DNA from: Vibrio sp. Of7-15
GTDB taxonomy: Bacteria; Pseudomonadota; Gammaproteobacteria; Enterobacterales; Vibrionaceae
DNA: 64,000 nucleotides
Direction of reading: 5' to 3'
Assembly: GCF_022347565.1 (NCBI RefSeq)
Contig: NZ_JAKRGH010000019.1
Coordinates: forward strand, 62,001-126,000
The notes beneath the pieces are model-generated. The model saw only the letters and a program-made list of their open reading frames with translations, was not told where the DNA came from and searched no databases. Positions 9,592-20,200 of this stretch are shown in pieces; position 1 is the stretch's first letter; the number at the start of each line of letters is the position of its first letter. The position numbers and the translations under genes are program-made.

Positions 9592-10593
9592 TTAGAATGT
9601 TAACGCACTTTGCCATTCACGAACCCACTGACGACGGCTGTCTGCCACTTTGTCTGAGCTGAATGATAAAGGCTTAGCAGGAACAGTTAACTTGTTAAAC
9701 CCTTCCGGTAATGCAACATCGGTCACTGGGTACATCCAGTTGCCTGTTGGCATAGCAGATTGGAAAGAGTTACTTAAAATGAACGCCATGAACTCATCGG
9801 ACAGCTTTTCATTTTTAGTTCCTTTCACTTTGGCAGCCACTTCCACTTGAGTATAATGACCTTCGGAAAAATTAGCCGCGGCGTACTTAGATTCGTTCTC
9901 GGCAATAATGTGGTATGCAGGAGAAGTCGTGTAAGACAAAACTAAATCAGACTCCCCTTCTAAGAACATGTTGTATGCTTCAGACCAACCTTTGGTGACT
10001 GTTACGGTTTTTTTCGACAGCTTTTGCCACGCTTGTGTTACATCTTCGCCGTACACCGACTTCATCCATAACATCAAACCTTGACCTGGCGTCGAAGTGC
10101 GAGGATCTTGATAGATCACTTTCAGATCGTCCCGCTGCTCCACCAACTCTTTTAAACTTTTTGGTGGGTTAGTTAACTTTTCAGTGTTGTAGATAAACGC
10201 AAAGTAGCCGTAGTCGTAAGGCACAAATGTCGAGTCAGACCAGCCACCCGGTAGGGTTACCTTGCTTGTATCAACACTGTGCTCAGCCAGTAAGCCTGTC
10301 TTTTTCGCTTCAGCCATTAGGTTATTATCTAAACCTAACACGATGTCCGCTTTGGCATTTTTACCTTCCAGACGTAGGCGGTTTAAAATAGAAACCCCGT
10401 CATCCAAAGCAACCAAATTTAAATCACAACCACATTGTGCTTCAAACGCCTTTTCAACCACAGGACCCGGGCCCCAGTCAGCCGCAAACGAGTCGTAGGT
10501 ATATACGGTTAAGGTATCTTCAACCGCAAAAGCTGACATTGAGGTGGTTGAGATGGCCGCAGTTGCCATTAGGGATAGCAGTTTCTTATTCAC
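9592..10593 (-). CDS. thiB: Thiamine-binding periplasmic protein ThiB (TbpA)
   Basis: Periplasmic receptor that delivers thiamine, TMP or TPP to ThiPQ. 333 residues with a signal peptide ending at SAFA (about residue 23). After it come the family's opening strand LTVYTYDSF and the conserved LGLDNNL, PYDYGYFAF and SYTTSPAYH segments that line the ligand cleft. It starts with GTG at 10593, with AAGGAG 6 bases upstream. The leader upstream carries a TPP riboswitch, so expression should fall when TPP is plentiful. Confidence 0.96.
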   Translation of the reverse strand: MNKKLLSLMATAAISTTSMSAFAVEDTLTVYTYDSFAADWGPGPVVEKAFEAQCGCDLNLVALDDGVSILNRLRLEGKNAKADIVLGLDNNLMAEAKKTGLLAEHSVDTSKVTLPGGWSDSTFVPYDYGYFAFIYNTEKLTNPPKSLKELVEQRDDLKVIYQDPRTSTPGQGLMLWMKSVYGEDVTQAWQKLSKKTVTVTKGWSEAYNMFLEGESDLVLSYTTSPAYHIIAENESKYAAANFSEGHYTQVEVAAKVKGTKNEKLSDEFMAFILSNSFQSAMPTGNWMYPVTDVALPEGFNKLTVPAKPLSFSSDKVADSRRQWVREWQSALTF

Positions 10594-10935
10594 TATGCGC
10601 TCCTTACATCTTTAAGTGAGCGGCACAGGGTTGAGGTGAGCACTTAGTCTGGGCTAAATTTGTATCATCTCAATTCCTACGCCAGCATGATCTGGTTCAG
10701 GTTCTACGGGTTCCGATAAATCGATCTCAGCCTTATCTTAAGTAAAGAAAGACGCCCCGATGAGAAAGAGACACATTGTATACATAAATGACTACAAGGT
10801 GCAGTCTTTACCATCGCAACCGACGGCAAAGTCGCTTCTAGCTTGTAAAGATTCGTTTCAATACCACTCCACAAGCCAGACGTACTCTCTTTAATGGACG
10901 CTTCACGAACATTTCATGAACGTTTCACGAACATG
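10594..10935. other. Gap between thiB and ubiX: riboswitch leader plus repeat block
   Basis: 342 bases. It contains the thiB leader with its TPP aptamer (10665-10763), the presumed thi promoter beyond about 10764, and from 10901 the start of an 11-bp repeat block that runs into the end of ubiX. I see no small gene here. Confidence 0.7.
10665..10763 (-). promoter_or_regulatory. TPP riboswitch (THI element) controlling thiBPQ
   Basis: On the minus strand the aptamer opens with TCATC then GGGGCGTC, continues with GGCTGAGATCG, then ACCCGTAGAACCTGAACC, then ATGCTGGCGTAGGAA, and closes with GATGA, which pairs with the opening TCATC as P1. GGGG(C/T)G, CTGAGA, ACCC and CTGAACC are the conserved pyrimidine- and pyrophosphate-sensor elements. 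It lies about 70 bases upstream of the thiB GTG. The leader after it can form a TAAGTG / CACTTA hairpin. I cannot tell whether control is on translation or termination; no U-run is visible, which favours translation. Confidence 0.95.
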
Positions 10936-10944
10936 TCATGAACG
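10901..10944. repeat. Tandem repeat: two 22-bp units, each two 11-bp half units
   Basis: Units CTTCACGAACATTTCATGAACG (10901-10922) and 10923-10944 differ at two of 22 positions. Each is made of two 11-bp halves of the form tTTCAyGAACr. The last unit overlaps the 3' end of ubiX and provides its final Arg-Ser codons and stop. Confidence 0.8.
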
Positions 10945-11565
10945 CTGATCATATCCCCAGCGTGGCACTAACCCTTGCTCGACTCCTAAGTGATCCAACA
11001 AACGCGCCACCATAAAATCCACCAAATCATCAATTGACTGCGGATTATGATAAAAGCCCGGAGCCGCCGGCATAATGGTGACACCCATCTGCGACAGCTT
11101 ATGCATGTTTTCTAAATGCAGCGTAGAAAATGGCGTTTCACGAACCACTAAAATAAGTTGGCCTCGCTCTTTTAATACCACATCGGCAGCCCGCTCAATT
11201 AAATTATCGGACATGCCATGAGCAATGGACGCCACAGATCCTGCAGAACACGGGCATACCACCATCTGTTTTGGTGCCGCAGAGCCAGAAGCTACAGGAG
11301 AAAACCACTCTTCTTTGCCACACACCACCAGCTTTTCTGGGTTGCAGCCTAAATGCTCAACCAAGATTTTTTTGGCCGCTTCTGGCCCACTGGGTAATTG
11401 CAACCCATGTTCTGTCGCCATGACCACTCGCGCCGCCGAAGAGATCAGTAAAAAGACTTGATAATCTGCGCCTAATAAACATTCTAAAAGACGTAGGCCA
11501 TAAGGTGCCCCTGACGCGCCAGTCATCGCCAATGTGATGGACTTTTGTTGTTGCTGTAGTGCCAT
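10936..11565 (-). CDS. ubiX: Flavin prenyltransferase UbiX
   Basis: Makes prenylated FMN, the cofactor UbiD needs for decarboxylation in ubiquinone synthesis. 209 residues with the flavin-binding start [12 protein letters not shown] (about 12-23), the [14 protein letters not shown] segment and the ERPL-type [15 protein letters not shown] block that identifies UbiX/Pad1. It lies 11 bases downstream of mpl on the same strand, so the two are probably one transcript. The last codons fall inside an 11-bp repeat block, so the extreme C terminus (QRS) may vary between relatives. Confidence 0.95.
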   Translation of the reverse strand: MALQQQQKSITLAMTGASGAPYGLRLLECLLGADYQVFLLISSAARVVMATEHGLQLPSGPEAAKKILVEHLGCNPEKLVVCGKEEWFSPVASGSAAPKQMVVCPCSAGSVASIAHGMSDNLIERAADVVLKERGQLILVVRETPFSTLHLENMHKLSQMGVTIMPAAPGFYHNPQSIDDLVDFMVARLLDHLGVEQGLVPRWGYDQRS

Positions 11566-11576
11566 TGTTCTATCCG

Positions 11577-12932
11577 TTATTTTGCTTGTAGTGCATCAAG
11601 CAACTTGGTGTGAATACCTTCAAACCCACCATTACTCATTACTAAAATTTGATCGCCCGGTTGTGCCTCTTTCACAATTTCAGCCACAAACTCGGTGATG
11701 TCACGATTGGTATAAACAGGTTGCTGACACTGCTCTGCAACCTCATCAACAGACCACTGAATATTGTCAGGTTGGTATAGGTACACACTGTCTGCCGCAG
11801 CTAACGATGCCGCCAACGTATCTTTATGTACCCCTAACTTCATGGTGCTAGAACGAGGCTCTAATACTGCAATAATTTTTCTGTCGCCCACTTTATTGCG
11901 TAAACCGTCAAGCGTCAGCTCAATAGCCGTTGGATGATGGGCAAAGTCATCATACACAGTGATTTCATTTACTTCGCCTTTTAGCTCTAATCGACGCTTG
12001 GTATTAATGAAGGTTGCCAACGACTCACAAGCCAAATCCGGGGTAACCCCCACATGGCGAGCCGCTGAGATGGCCATTAACGCATTACTAACATTATGAT
12101 CCCCAACCAGATCCCATTTCACAGTACCAACGGTTTCACCCTCAAAGACAACTTCAAACACGCTGCCATCTTTGTGCTGCTTTTTCGCCTGCCATTGACC
12201 ACCGTCACCCGTATATTCCAGCTCACTCCAACAACCTTTGTCTAACACTTCAGCCAAAGCTTGTTCAGATTTCGGCGCAAAAATTCGCCCATTCCCCGGC
12301 ACAGTGCGTACTAAATGATGAAATTGTTTTTGAATTGCAGCCAAATCATCAAAAATGTCGGCATGATCAAACTCTAAATTATTCATAACCAAGGTTCGAG
12401 GGTGATAATGCACGAACTTAGAGCGCTTATCGAAAAAAGCACTGTCGTATTCATCCGCCTCAACCACAAAGAACATACTTTCACCTAACCGCGCGGAAAC
12501 CCCGAAGTTTCCTAGAACACCGCCCACTAAAAAGCCCGGCTTATAACCGCAATCTTCCAAAATCCAAGCCAGCATACTCGACGTGGTCGTTTTACCATGA
12601 GTGCCAGAAACGGCCATCACCCAACGGTCATGTAACAGAAATTCCTGTAACCATTGTGGTCCCGAGGTGTAACGCAGGTTCTTATTAAGGACATACTCAA
12701 CACATGGATTGCCTCGACTCATGGCATTACCAACCACCACTAAATCCGGAGCTGGTTCTAATTGAGCCGGGTCAAAGCCTTCAATAATTTCAATGCCTTG
12801 AGACTCAAGCAATGTGCTCATGGGTGGATAAACATTCGCATCACAGCCCGTCACTTTATGACCTAATTGACGAGCTAACACCGCAGCTCCTCCCATGAAT
12901 GTCCCACAAATACCTAGAATATGAATGTGCAT
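11577..12932 (-). CDS. mpl: UDP-N-acetylmuramate:L-alanyl-gamma-D-glutamyl-meso-diaminopimelate ligase Mpl
   Basis: Recycles the murein tripeptide by ligating it to UDP-MurNAc. 451 residues, a Mur ligase. It has the N-terminal nucleotide motif [13 protein letters not shown] (with G-x-G-x-x-G-like spacing), the ATP loop [12 protein letters not shown] at 108-116, the central [16 protein letters not shown] motif typical of Mpl, and the C-terminal [13 protein letters not shown] motif. The start is ATG at 12932. It heads mpl-ubiX and is divergent from fbp, with 214 bases between them. Confidence 0.96.
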   Translation of the reverse strand: MHIHILGICGTFMGGAAVLARQLGHKVTGCDANVYPPMSTLLESQGIEIIEGFDPAQLEPAPDLVVVGNAMSRGNPCVEYVLNKNLRYTSGPQWLQEFLLHDRWVMAVSGTHGKTTTSSMLAWILEDCGYKPGFLVGGVLGNFGVSARLGESMFFVVEADEYDSAFFDKRSKFVHYHPRTLVMNNLEFDHADIFDDLAAIQKQFHHLVRTVPGNGRIFAPKSEQALAEVLDKGCWSELEYTGDGGQWQAKKQHKDGSVFEVVFEGETVGTVKWDLVGDHNVSNALMAISAARHVGVTPDLACESLATFINTKRRLELKGEVNEITVYDDFAHHPTAIELTLDGLRNKVGDRKIIAVLEPRSSTMKLGVHKDTLAASLAAADSVYLYQPDNIQWSVDEVAEQCQQPVYTNRDITEFVAEIVKEAQPGDQILVMSNGGFEGIHTKLLDALQAK

Positions 12933-13146
12933 AATTATTGGCTCACCGAGATTTGTAACAGTGCATTGTTACTTCGTTACGAATAAAAAGATCTTTGTTA
13001 TACAATTAGATAGAGCAGAAATGAAACGTTCTTCTGTCGTAAACCTCACTAGGTATAAATGAATGTCCATAAAGAGGCATCACTGAATAGCAGTATTGTA
13101 CCTGACCTTTAATACCCGATCATACTAAGATAACTAAGGATAGGAA

Positions 13147-14166
13147 ATGTCCGAGATTAGAACCCTAGGCGAATTCATCGTTGAGAAACAGCATGATTTC
13201 CCCCACGCCAGTGGTGATCTCTCTTCTCTACTTGGCTCAATCAAACTCGCCGCCAAAATTGTTAACCGTGAAATCAACAAAGCTGGTCTTGTTGATATTA
13301 CTGGTACAGTTGGCTCTGAAAACGTGCAAGGTGAAGAACAACAAAAGTTAGACGTATACGCTAACGAAAAATTTAAAGCTGCCCTAGAAGCCCGTGATCA
13401 GGTATGTGGTGTAGCCAGCGAAGAAGAAGACGAAGCCGTCGCCTTTAATAAAGAACTCAACCGTAACGCAAAGTACGTCGTTTTGATGGATCCACTGGAT
13501 GGTTCTTCGAACATTGACGTAAACGTTTCCGTTGGTACTATTTTCTCAATTTACCGTCGAGTTTCTCCTGTTGGCACCCCCGCCACGGAAGAAGACTTCT
13601 TGCAGCCTGGCAATAAACAAGTCGCTGCTGGTTATGTGATTTACGGTTCTTCGACCATGCTGGTTTATACCACAGGCAATGGTGTTCACGGTTTTACTTA
13701 CGATCCTTCACTCGGCGTATTTTGTCTCTCTCATGAAAACATGAAAGTGCCAGAAGACGGTAAGATTTACTCCATTAATGAAGGGAACTACTTCCGCTTC
13801 CCAATGGGGGTAAAAAAATACATTAAGTACTGCCAAGAAAATGTACCCGCCGATAACCGCCCTTATACGTCACGTTACATTGGCTCATTGGTTGCTGATT
13901 TCCACCGCAATCTTCTAAAAGGCGGAATGTATTTATACCCAAGCACGCTAACTCACCCAAATGGTAAGCTTCGTTTATTGTATGAATGCAACCCAATGGC
14001 ATTTATTGCAGAGCAAGCAGGTGGTAAAGCGTCTGACGGCAAAAATCGAATCATGGATTTAAAGCCTACAGAGCTGCATGAGCGTGTGCCATTCTTTGTG
14101 GGTTCAACCAACATGGTGAATAAACTTGAGCAATTTATGGTGGAATACCCAGACAACAACATGTAA
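13147..14166 (+). CDS. fbp: Class I fructose-1,6-bisphosphatase
   Basis: Gluconeogenic enzyme that hydrolyses fructose 1,6-bisphosphate to fructose 6-phosphate. 339 residues, close to the E. coli length. Metal-binding motif [11 protein letters not shown] at about 114-124, preceded by the acidic SEEEDE, and the C-terminal [19 protein letters not shown] substrate/metal segment. An AAGGA site lies 7 bases before the ATG. It is monocistronic by appearance, with a hairpin terminator 40 bases after the stop. Confidence 0.97.
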   Translation: MSEIRTLGEFIVEKQHDFPHASGDLSSLLGSIKLAAKIVNREINKAGLVDITGTVGSENVQGEEQQKLDVYANEKFKAALEARDQVCGVASEEEDEAVAFNKELNRNAKYVVLMDPLDGSSNIDVNVSVGTIFSIYRRVSPVGTPATEEDFLQPGNKQVAAGYVIYGSSTMLVYTTGNGVHGFTYDPSLGVFCLSHENMKVPEDGKIYSINEGNYFRFPMGVKKYIKYCQENVPADNRPYTSRYIGSLVADFHRNLLKGGMYLYPSTLTHPNGKLRLLYECNPMAFIAEQAGGKASDGKNRIMDLKPTELHERVPFFVGSTNMVNKLEQFMVEYPDNNM

Positions 14167-14205
14167 TTCCATTACGCTTTCGTCGTAGAGACAAACCTAT
14201 CTATT

Positions 14206-14241
14206 CAGGGCAAGCTTACGGTTTGCCCTGCTTATCTTTTT
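14206..14241 (+). terminator. Intrinsic terminator of fbp
   Basis: CAGGGCAA / TTGCCCTG stem with a 9-base loop, then CTTATCTTTTT. Confidence 0.8.
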
Positions 14242-14378
14242 AGATCGATCCCATCGACCATTTTTATTCTAACTTATAATAAGCAGAACTTATTTTTAGA
14301 CTAGATACCACGGCAATATCTGATATTGTCTTGTGTGAATTATTTCGAGAATATCCCTAAAAACTACAAGGAGTTACA

Positions 14379-14909
14379 ATGAGCTTAAACGACGTACCTG
14401 CAGGTAAAGACATTCCTGAAGATATCTATGTTGTGATTGAAATCCCAGCCAATGCGGATCCGATCAAATATGAAGTAGATAAAGACAGCGGTGCCGTGTT
14501 TGTTGACCGCTTTATGTCAGCGCCGATGTTTTACCCTTGTAACTACGGCTACGTAAACCACACTCTTTCACTCGATGGCGATCCTGTCGATGTATTAGTA
14601 CCAACACCACACCCACTGCTGCCAGGATCAGTGATTCGTTGTCGCCCTGTTGGTGTCTTAAACATGACAGACGAATCTGGTGAAGATGCAAAAATCATTG
14701 CGGTACCACACAGTAAACTGTCTAAAGAGTATGAGCACATTCAAGACATCAATGACGTACCAGAGCTACTAAAAGCACAAATTACTCACTTCTTTGAGCG
14801 TTACAAAGACCTAGAAGAAGGCAAATGGGTGAAAGTGGATGGCTGGGCAGACGCGGCAGCAGCAAAAAAGGAAATCTTAACCTCTTTTGAACGCGCTCAA
14901 TCAAAATAA
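14379..14909 (+). CDS. ppa: Inorganic pyrophosphatase (family I)
   Basis: Hydrolyses pyrophosphate, pulling biosynthetic reactions forward. 176 residues, the length of E. coli Ppa. The signature DGDPVD at 66-71 supplies the metal-binding aspartates. YGYVNHTL precedes it and [10 protein letters not shown] near the C terminus is also conserved. AAGGAG lies 6 bases before the ATG. It stands alone, with its own promoter region in the 212-base gap after fbp. Confidence 0.97.
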   Translation: MSLNDVPAGKDIPEDIYVVIEIPANADPIKYEVDKDSGAVFVDRFMSAPMFYPCNYGYVNHTLSLDGDPVDVLVPTPHPLLPGSVIRCRPVGVLNMTDESGEDAKIIAVPHSKLSKEYEHIQDINDVPELLKAQITHFFERYKDLEEGKWVKVDGWADAAAAKKEILTSFERAQSK

Positions 14910-14929
14910 GCATAAGTAAAAAACAGTCA

Positions 14930-14963
14930 ATCGCCCCTGTCAATGCACAGCAACAGGGGCGAT
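14930..14963. terminator. Terminator hairpin between ppa and the chemoreceptor gene
   Basis: ATCGCCCCTGT / ACAGGGGCGAT, an 11-bp GC-rich stem with a 12-base loop. The T-run is on the minus-strand side (GTTTTTT), so it best fits the chemoreceptor gene, but it can also block read-through from ppa. Confidence 0.8.
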
Positions 14964-14968
14964 ATGAT

Positions 14969-16540
14969 TTAAGGCTTTTGGAATTGTGCCATTAAACGTT
15001 GCAACTCACTCAGCTTACTCACAAGTTCACCAGTTCGGCCCACAGACTCCTCACTTAATGACAAGTTAGACGACGACAACTGCTGAATCGTCACCACATT
15101 GGTATTAATTTCTTCCGTTACACTGGCCTGCTGACTGACCGCTGTCGCGATATGATGACTAGCGTTGGTCACTTCATCCAGTTTTTCATTCATCGCATTC
15201 AAAACTTGCTCTGTGTTCTGCGCATTTCCTCGGCACAACTCAGACAACTCTCCACCTTGCTCCATGGCCTTCACTGCATGCTGAGCCGTTTGCTGTAGAT
15301 GTGAGATCATCGCATGAATTTCGCCAGTGGAGCTCTGAGTCTTAGAAGCCAATGAACGCACTTCATCGGCCACCACCGCAAACCCACGCCCAGCTTCCCC
15401 AGCCCGAGCAGCCTCAATCGCTGCGTTTAATGCGAGTAAGTTGGTTTGTTCAGCAATGGATCCGATCACATCTAAAATTTGTTCAATCTGCTGACTGCTT
15501 GAGGATAGCTCATGAATAATGGATTTAGCGTCCTCTAACGATTGATGCAGCTCACTCACCGAGCTCATGGTTGTAGATACACTGTTTTGCCCTTGGGCAG
15601 ACAAATCGCTGGCCTCTTGAACTAACTGTGAGGTTGCATTGGCATTATCCGCTACATCACGAATCGAATGCGCCATTTCAGTCATGGCTGTAGCAACAGA
15701 GTCCGTTTCAATACTTTGACCTGCTAAGTTTTGCTGCATACTTTCTAAGTTCGATAATTCGCTCTTAGCATCGTCATGAATGTTCGAGGATGTTTCAGAC
15801 GCTCGTGCCACTACAGCACGAAGTTCCGATTTTCTCTTTTGCAACGCCAGTTCAATCACAGAGTAATCATCATAGTGCCCTGTATAGACCAACTCCATTA
15901 ATGGGTTGTCATAAGCCTGATGCGCTTCCTCCATCACCAACGTTAGCCGACGCTGATTCATGGCTTCATTAATTAAGCTAATGACCACCGCCAGTAACAG
16001 TATTATTGAAACGACACTGCTGGATCCTCCCAGCAACATGACGCCAGCACACAACGAGGTGATCGCCAGCATCAGGTAGCGACACCAACGATAGCTAAAG
16101 CGTGGCCACGATAATCGGGATGGTGCTTTTCCTTGTTGTAGTGCCCCGTATATTTGCTCTGCTCTTTGCACGACGACTTGGCTAGGCTTACTGCGAATAG
16201 ACTGATACTCCGTTATTTTCCCCGCAGCATCAGTAATGGGCGTAACAAACGCAGAAACCCAATAAAACTGCCCATCTTTGCAGGCATTTTTGACAATCCC
16301 CATCCAGCTCCGCCCAGACTGAATTTTCCCCCACATCTGCTTAAAAGCAGCCTTAGGCATATCAGAATGGCGCACAATATTATGAGGCTGCTCAGTGAGC
16401 TCATCATGAGAGTAACCCGCAACATCACAAAATTCTGGGTTTGCGTATGTGAGTATGCTGTCGGGATCGGTAGTAGATATTAAGTTGGCATCGGCTGAAA
16501 AATGTTTTTCACCATTAGAGCCAGGACGAGCTAAGCCCAT
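14969..16540 (-). CDS. Aer-like methyl-accepting chemotaxis protein with N-terminal PAS domain
   Basis: Chemoreceptor of 523 residues. Residues about 15-120 form a PAS domain ([20 protein letters not shown], then GYSHDEL and [11 protein letters not shown]). The NIVRHSDMP motif is the Aer-type PAS signature, which in Aer accompanies FAD binding. About 155-195 is a hydrophobic hairpin (two spans) with no periplasmic sensing domain. The C-terminal half is the cytoplasmic signalling domain, with the highly conserved tip [19 protein letters not shown] and [10 protein letters not shown]. It therefore probably senses redox or oxygen from inside the cell, but FAD binding is inferred. It has no pentapeptide tail. 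Confidence 0.93.
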   Translation of the reverse strand: MGLARPGSNGEKHFSADANLISTTDPDSILTYANPEFCDVAGYSHDELTEQPHNIVRHSDMPKAAFKQMWGKIQSGRSWMGIVKNACKDGQFYWVSAFVTPITDAAGKITEYQSIRSKPSQVVVQRAEQIYGALQQGKAPSRLSWPRFSYRWCRYLMLAITSLCAGVMLLGGSSSVVSIILLLAVVISLINEAMNQRRLTLVMEEAHQAYDNPLMELVYTGHYDDYSVIELALQKRKSELRAVVARASETSSNIHDDAKSELSNLESMQQNLAGQSIETDSVATAMTEMAHSIRDVADNANATSQLVQEASDLSAQGQNSVSTTMSSVSELHQSLEDAKSIIHELSSSSQQIEQILDVIGSIAEQTNLLALNAAIEAARAGEAGRGFAVVADEVRSLASKTQSSTGEIHAMISHLQQTAQHAVKAMEQGGELSELCRGNAQNTEQVLNAMNEKLDEVTNASHHIATAVSQQASVTEEINTNVVTIQQLSSSNLSLSEESVGRTGELVSKLSELQRLMAQFQKP

Positions 16541-16872
16541 AGCAAGCGTTCCTTCATTTATTATTATTTATAGTAATTCTTATAAACAACACGAAAACAC
16601 GGTTGTTTTATAATCAAAAGCCATACTAATAAATAATGTAATAATGATGAATAAATACTCTATTTACTTTTATTTCTATTGATATTAGTCAAGTTAAGAA
16701 GATGAAAACTCAAAGGCGAACACTCAAAAGTGATACCTAAATTGTCGTTTTATCGTGAAAAAATAGAAGAGATGGAAGCAACATCAAGATTAGGAACACC
16801 CCATAAAGGGAATGATGCATTGTAAATGCACGACTCTAAAAAGAGAAAAAACACCAATCAATCAGACTCACG
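16541..16872. other. AT-rich gap upstream of the chemoreceptor gene
   Basis: 332 bases, strongly AT-rich, no gene seen. It contains the minus-strand promoter of the chemoreceptor (not pinned down), an imperfect inverted repeat at 16580-16613 (TATAAACAAC / GTTGTTTtATA), and a small TGCATT / AATGCA hairpin at 16816-16830 downstream of ytfP. Confidence 0.5.
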
Positions 16873-17223
16873 CTATCGATTTTTCCAGTCATTACTGTCA
16901 ATAACCGAGCGCAACTCAGAACTGTTCTGATACAGGTAAATCCAAGCAGAACCAAAAGGCGTTTGGGTTTTAATACGATCGTATAGCTTTGGGTATTCTT
17001 CTAACTGATCCAAATTTGCCATTGTAAGAATGTCCACACGATACACCTCACCCACAATGGCTGTTTTACCCAGTATTGCCGCAGGATAAGGGCCTAAATC
17101 AAACAAAGCAAACTGAGGCAGTGTTTGGCAAGAACCAAGATATTCACTGCTCTCTAACAAGCCGTGATTTGATTCCCCTTCACGTAATGTTCCATACACG
17201 AACACCAACTCAGTTTGCTTCAT
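16873..17223 (-). CDS. ytfP: Gamma-glutamylcyclotransferase-fold protein YtfP
   Basis: 116 residues of the AIG2/GGCT-like fold. The family signature VFVYGTLREGESNHGLL is at the N terminus (about 7-23), followed by LPQFALFDLGPYPAAI and the GEVYRVD strand with LDQLEEYP, whose Glu is the usual catalytic acid. The exact substrate of bacterial YtfP is not established. It starts 10 bases after the tamB stop and is the last gene of tamA-tamB-ytfP, the same order as in E. coli. Confidence 0.92.
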   Translation of the reverse strand: MKQTELVFVYGTLREGESNHGLLESSEYLGSCQTLPQFALFDLGPYPAAILGKTAIVGEVYRVDILTMANLDQLEEYPKLYDRIKTQTPFGSAWIYLYQNSSELRSVIDSNDWKNR

Positions 17224-17233
17224 CGTTTACCCT

Positions 17234-20200
17234 TTATTCGATTTCAAATTGATACAACAGATCGACGGCGCTATCCACACCTGATACGGCTTCCACGTAC
17301 AGATCTTTCATCAGACGATAGCGCAAAGTAAATTCGCCCAATGAGTTAAATATGCCCACACCGTATTTCACTTGTAATCCAGGTAAAATATAGCCACTGA
17401 CGGTAACTTGAGAGTCTTCTCCTGATCCTGCGGTATCTAAAGCCAGATCCTGAACACCAAAAGCCTCCCCAATCTCGCCAACCACTTTACCGCTTTTGGC
17501 TAAACTTAGCCCAATCAAGGTAGTTGTAACGACATTACCGCCACCTGCCGATTCGCTATCAATATTTTGCCCACGTAGTAAATACGATAACGCATTCGCT
17601 TGTGGCATAGCCGGCTCTGAATAGATCTCAATACTTGGTTCATCGGCAGGGCCGTCAACTCGGACGCCAGCAACCACATCGTCTTGAGTGTTATCTGGGT
17701 TACGGATAGCTTGAATAGACACAAACGGTTGATCCGCTGGACCACTGAATAGGATTAACCCTTTTTTAATCAGTAAATCTTGACCAAAAGATCGATAAGT
17801 ACCATCGGTGATGTTTATCTCACCTTTAATAAAAGGCCCTTTATTGTTTTGGGTCACCCCCAGTGAGCCAATCAACCCACCCTCTAAGCCAAATGCCGCC
17901 AGCTTAACGTCATCACCAATATCAATTTTAATGTCTGTTTTCACTTTCATTGGTACAGGTTTAGATTCTTCAACGGGTTGAAGATCTTTATTGAGGATCA
18001 CCTCATCACTAGAAACACCAATGGCACTCTGAGGCAACTCTTTAACTTCAATACGTCCCCAAGGGATCTTAATACTCCCTGTCACCTTAGCTAAGTCTGG
18101 ACTGGCTGAAATATGAAGATCAGGGTGTACTTTTAACGCAACCATCGGTGGTACATTCACTTTTAGCTCATCGCCTTTCACCGAAAGTACCGCTTTCCAT
18201 TTTGCTAAGTCTGCCCAATTGCCTTGACCAGTCACATCCAGATCACCATCGGGTGTTTCTATTTTGGCATTAAGATCCGCTTCATAACCTGAAAATGCTA
18301 GCGTGACATTGCCGTTGTTAACATCAACGGGTGATAAATCTCCATGCAGGGCAAGCTGATCCACCGTTAATTGCCCTTGTAACTTTGGTTGAAGGACAGG
18401 ACCACTCAGCACAATATCAGAATTGATCAACGCATCTAATGAACTGTATTCACTTAATGCTGGTTCCAGCATCGCTAATGTTAGCGCCTCAATTTGTAAT
18501 CGGCCCTCAATGGTTTGCTCTGTTTCTCCTTCAATTGGGGCAATGGTTGCATTACCTTGAATGTCACCGTTTTCTGTCAGGCTCACCAACCATGTGGTCG
18601 CCACTTGATTGTCTTTGACATCAGCGGTTAACGTTATGTCATCCCAACCCAATGTCAGCTCTTCATCCAACTGCTGCTTTACGTAACCAGGCGTCACCGA
18701 AATATGCGCTTTCGCTTCTGGCTGCTGCTCTTTGGCCCATTTCGCCCAAACCGTGGCATTAACCGCCCCCTCTAAGGTGGTTTCTGGTGGCAAGAACCGC
18801 TGAATTTTATCAAAACCAAATTGAGACACTTTCAATGAGGCTTCACCAGATTCCCCTGCCTCAATATCGTCTGTGACACAAATGGAGCTTTCGTTTTGCA
18901 GCCAACAATGAGCGGCAACAGAAGCAATATTTTTAGGAATGTTGTAGCCCAATGCTGTGGCTTGATTTAACTGCCAAGTCCCCAAGTCCGTTTCAATGTC
19001 AGCATCGTTTAATGTGCCTTGCCAACCCTCTTTACGATCAAGTGAGCCTACTAACTGCATTTGAGTGGAAACAGGTTGAGTTTTCAGCTTCAAATCCAAT
19101 TGATGTTGCTGCTCACTGCCTGCAAAAATAAGGTTTAATGAGTGTAAAATATGTTCCTGATAACGACCTTTCTTAGCCAAAATCGTTAAGTCACCTTGTG
19201 CTACAGGTAATGGGGTGACTTGCCCTTTTACACTTAATTTTTCTAACGTTGCTTCGTGCTGCCAATTGATATTATCAACGGTTAAATCAAGAGTAATATC
19301 TGGTGTTTCTAGTGCCCCAGCTAAGTGAACCTTCCCTTGTGCGTGGCCTTGCAAATCTGGCACGCTGAGCGATAAATCAGGCGCATTAAGCTGAACATCT
19401 AGATCCCATAGTTTGTCGAGCTGCCCTGCAATCACTGCTCCGTTCGGGCCATGCTTTAACACCAACTCAGGAATATTAAGCTGAACCGCACCACTGCCTT
19501 TTTTATCATTGGCTTTGACACTGCCAGAAAGATCCAATGGGTAATCACGAATCACACCATCAATATCTAACGTAGGTAGATCCACAACCCAACCACCTGC
19601 TTGAGTTAACTGGCCTGTTGTTGCCAGATCGCCACTGATGTTGCCTTCCGCTTGTGGCCACTGCAATCCAGGCTGAATATTGGCTAGATTTAACGTTGCA
19701 TCCCAATTTAGCGGAGCTTTCCAGTTAACCCCAGCTTGGCCTTTCACCTGTCCACCTAAGGTATTTAGCATCAGTGTCGAGAGTTTTACGTGCTCTAGAT
19801 CACCTGCCCCTTTTAAAGACAGATCCAAACTCGGGATCGGCTTTCCTTCAACCAAAGAGGCCAAAGTAAATTGGTAACCTTCTAAACTACCTTGGGTGGA
19901 TAAGTCTAAGCGTTTTACTTGGTAATCTGGGTTATCAGTCAGAGGCCACTGAAGCTTGCTGTCAGATAACCTAATATCAAAAGGTAATGTGGGGTCTAAC
20001 GCTTTCAGCTGTCCTTTTATGCTAGCCTGTAGTGTCCCCTGAAGCTTTGCTACGAGCTCCATATTTGCCACACTGCCAGCCACATTGAGCGCTAAAGTGT
20101 GATCTTTTAACTCCGTTTCTCGTACCAATACCTTAGCTTCCAAGGTAAGTGGGTAGTCACCTTTAAGAGCTACGTTGGTGTCTAAATCCAATTTGGCTTG

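Noticed and set aside
10901-10944. Repeats near ubiX as a CRISPR array or plasmid-type replication iterons
   Set aside because: No spacers and only two 22-bp units; no replication gene beside them.
16541-16760. Flagellar sigma-28 promoter for the chemoreceptor
   Set aside because: I looked for TAAA and GCCGATAA-like elements at the right spacing on the minus strand and found none convincing.
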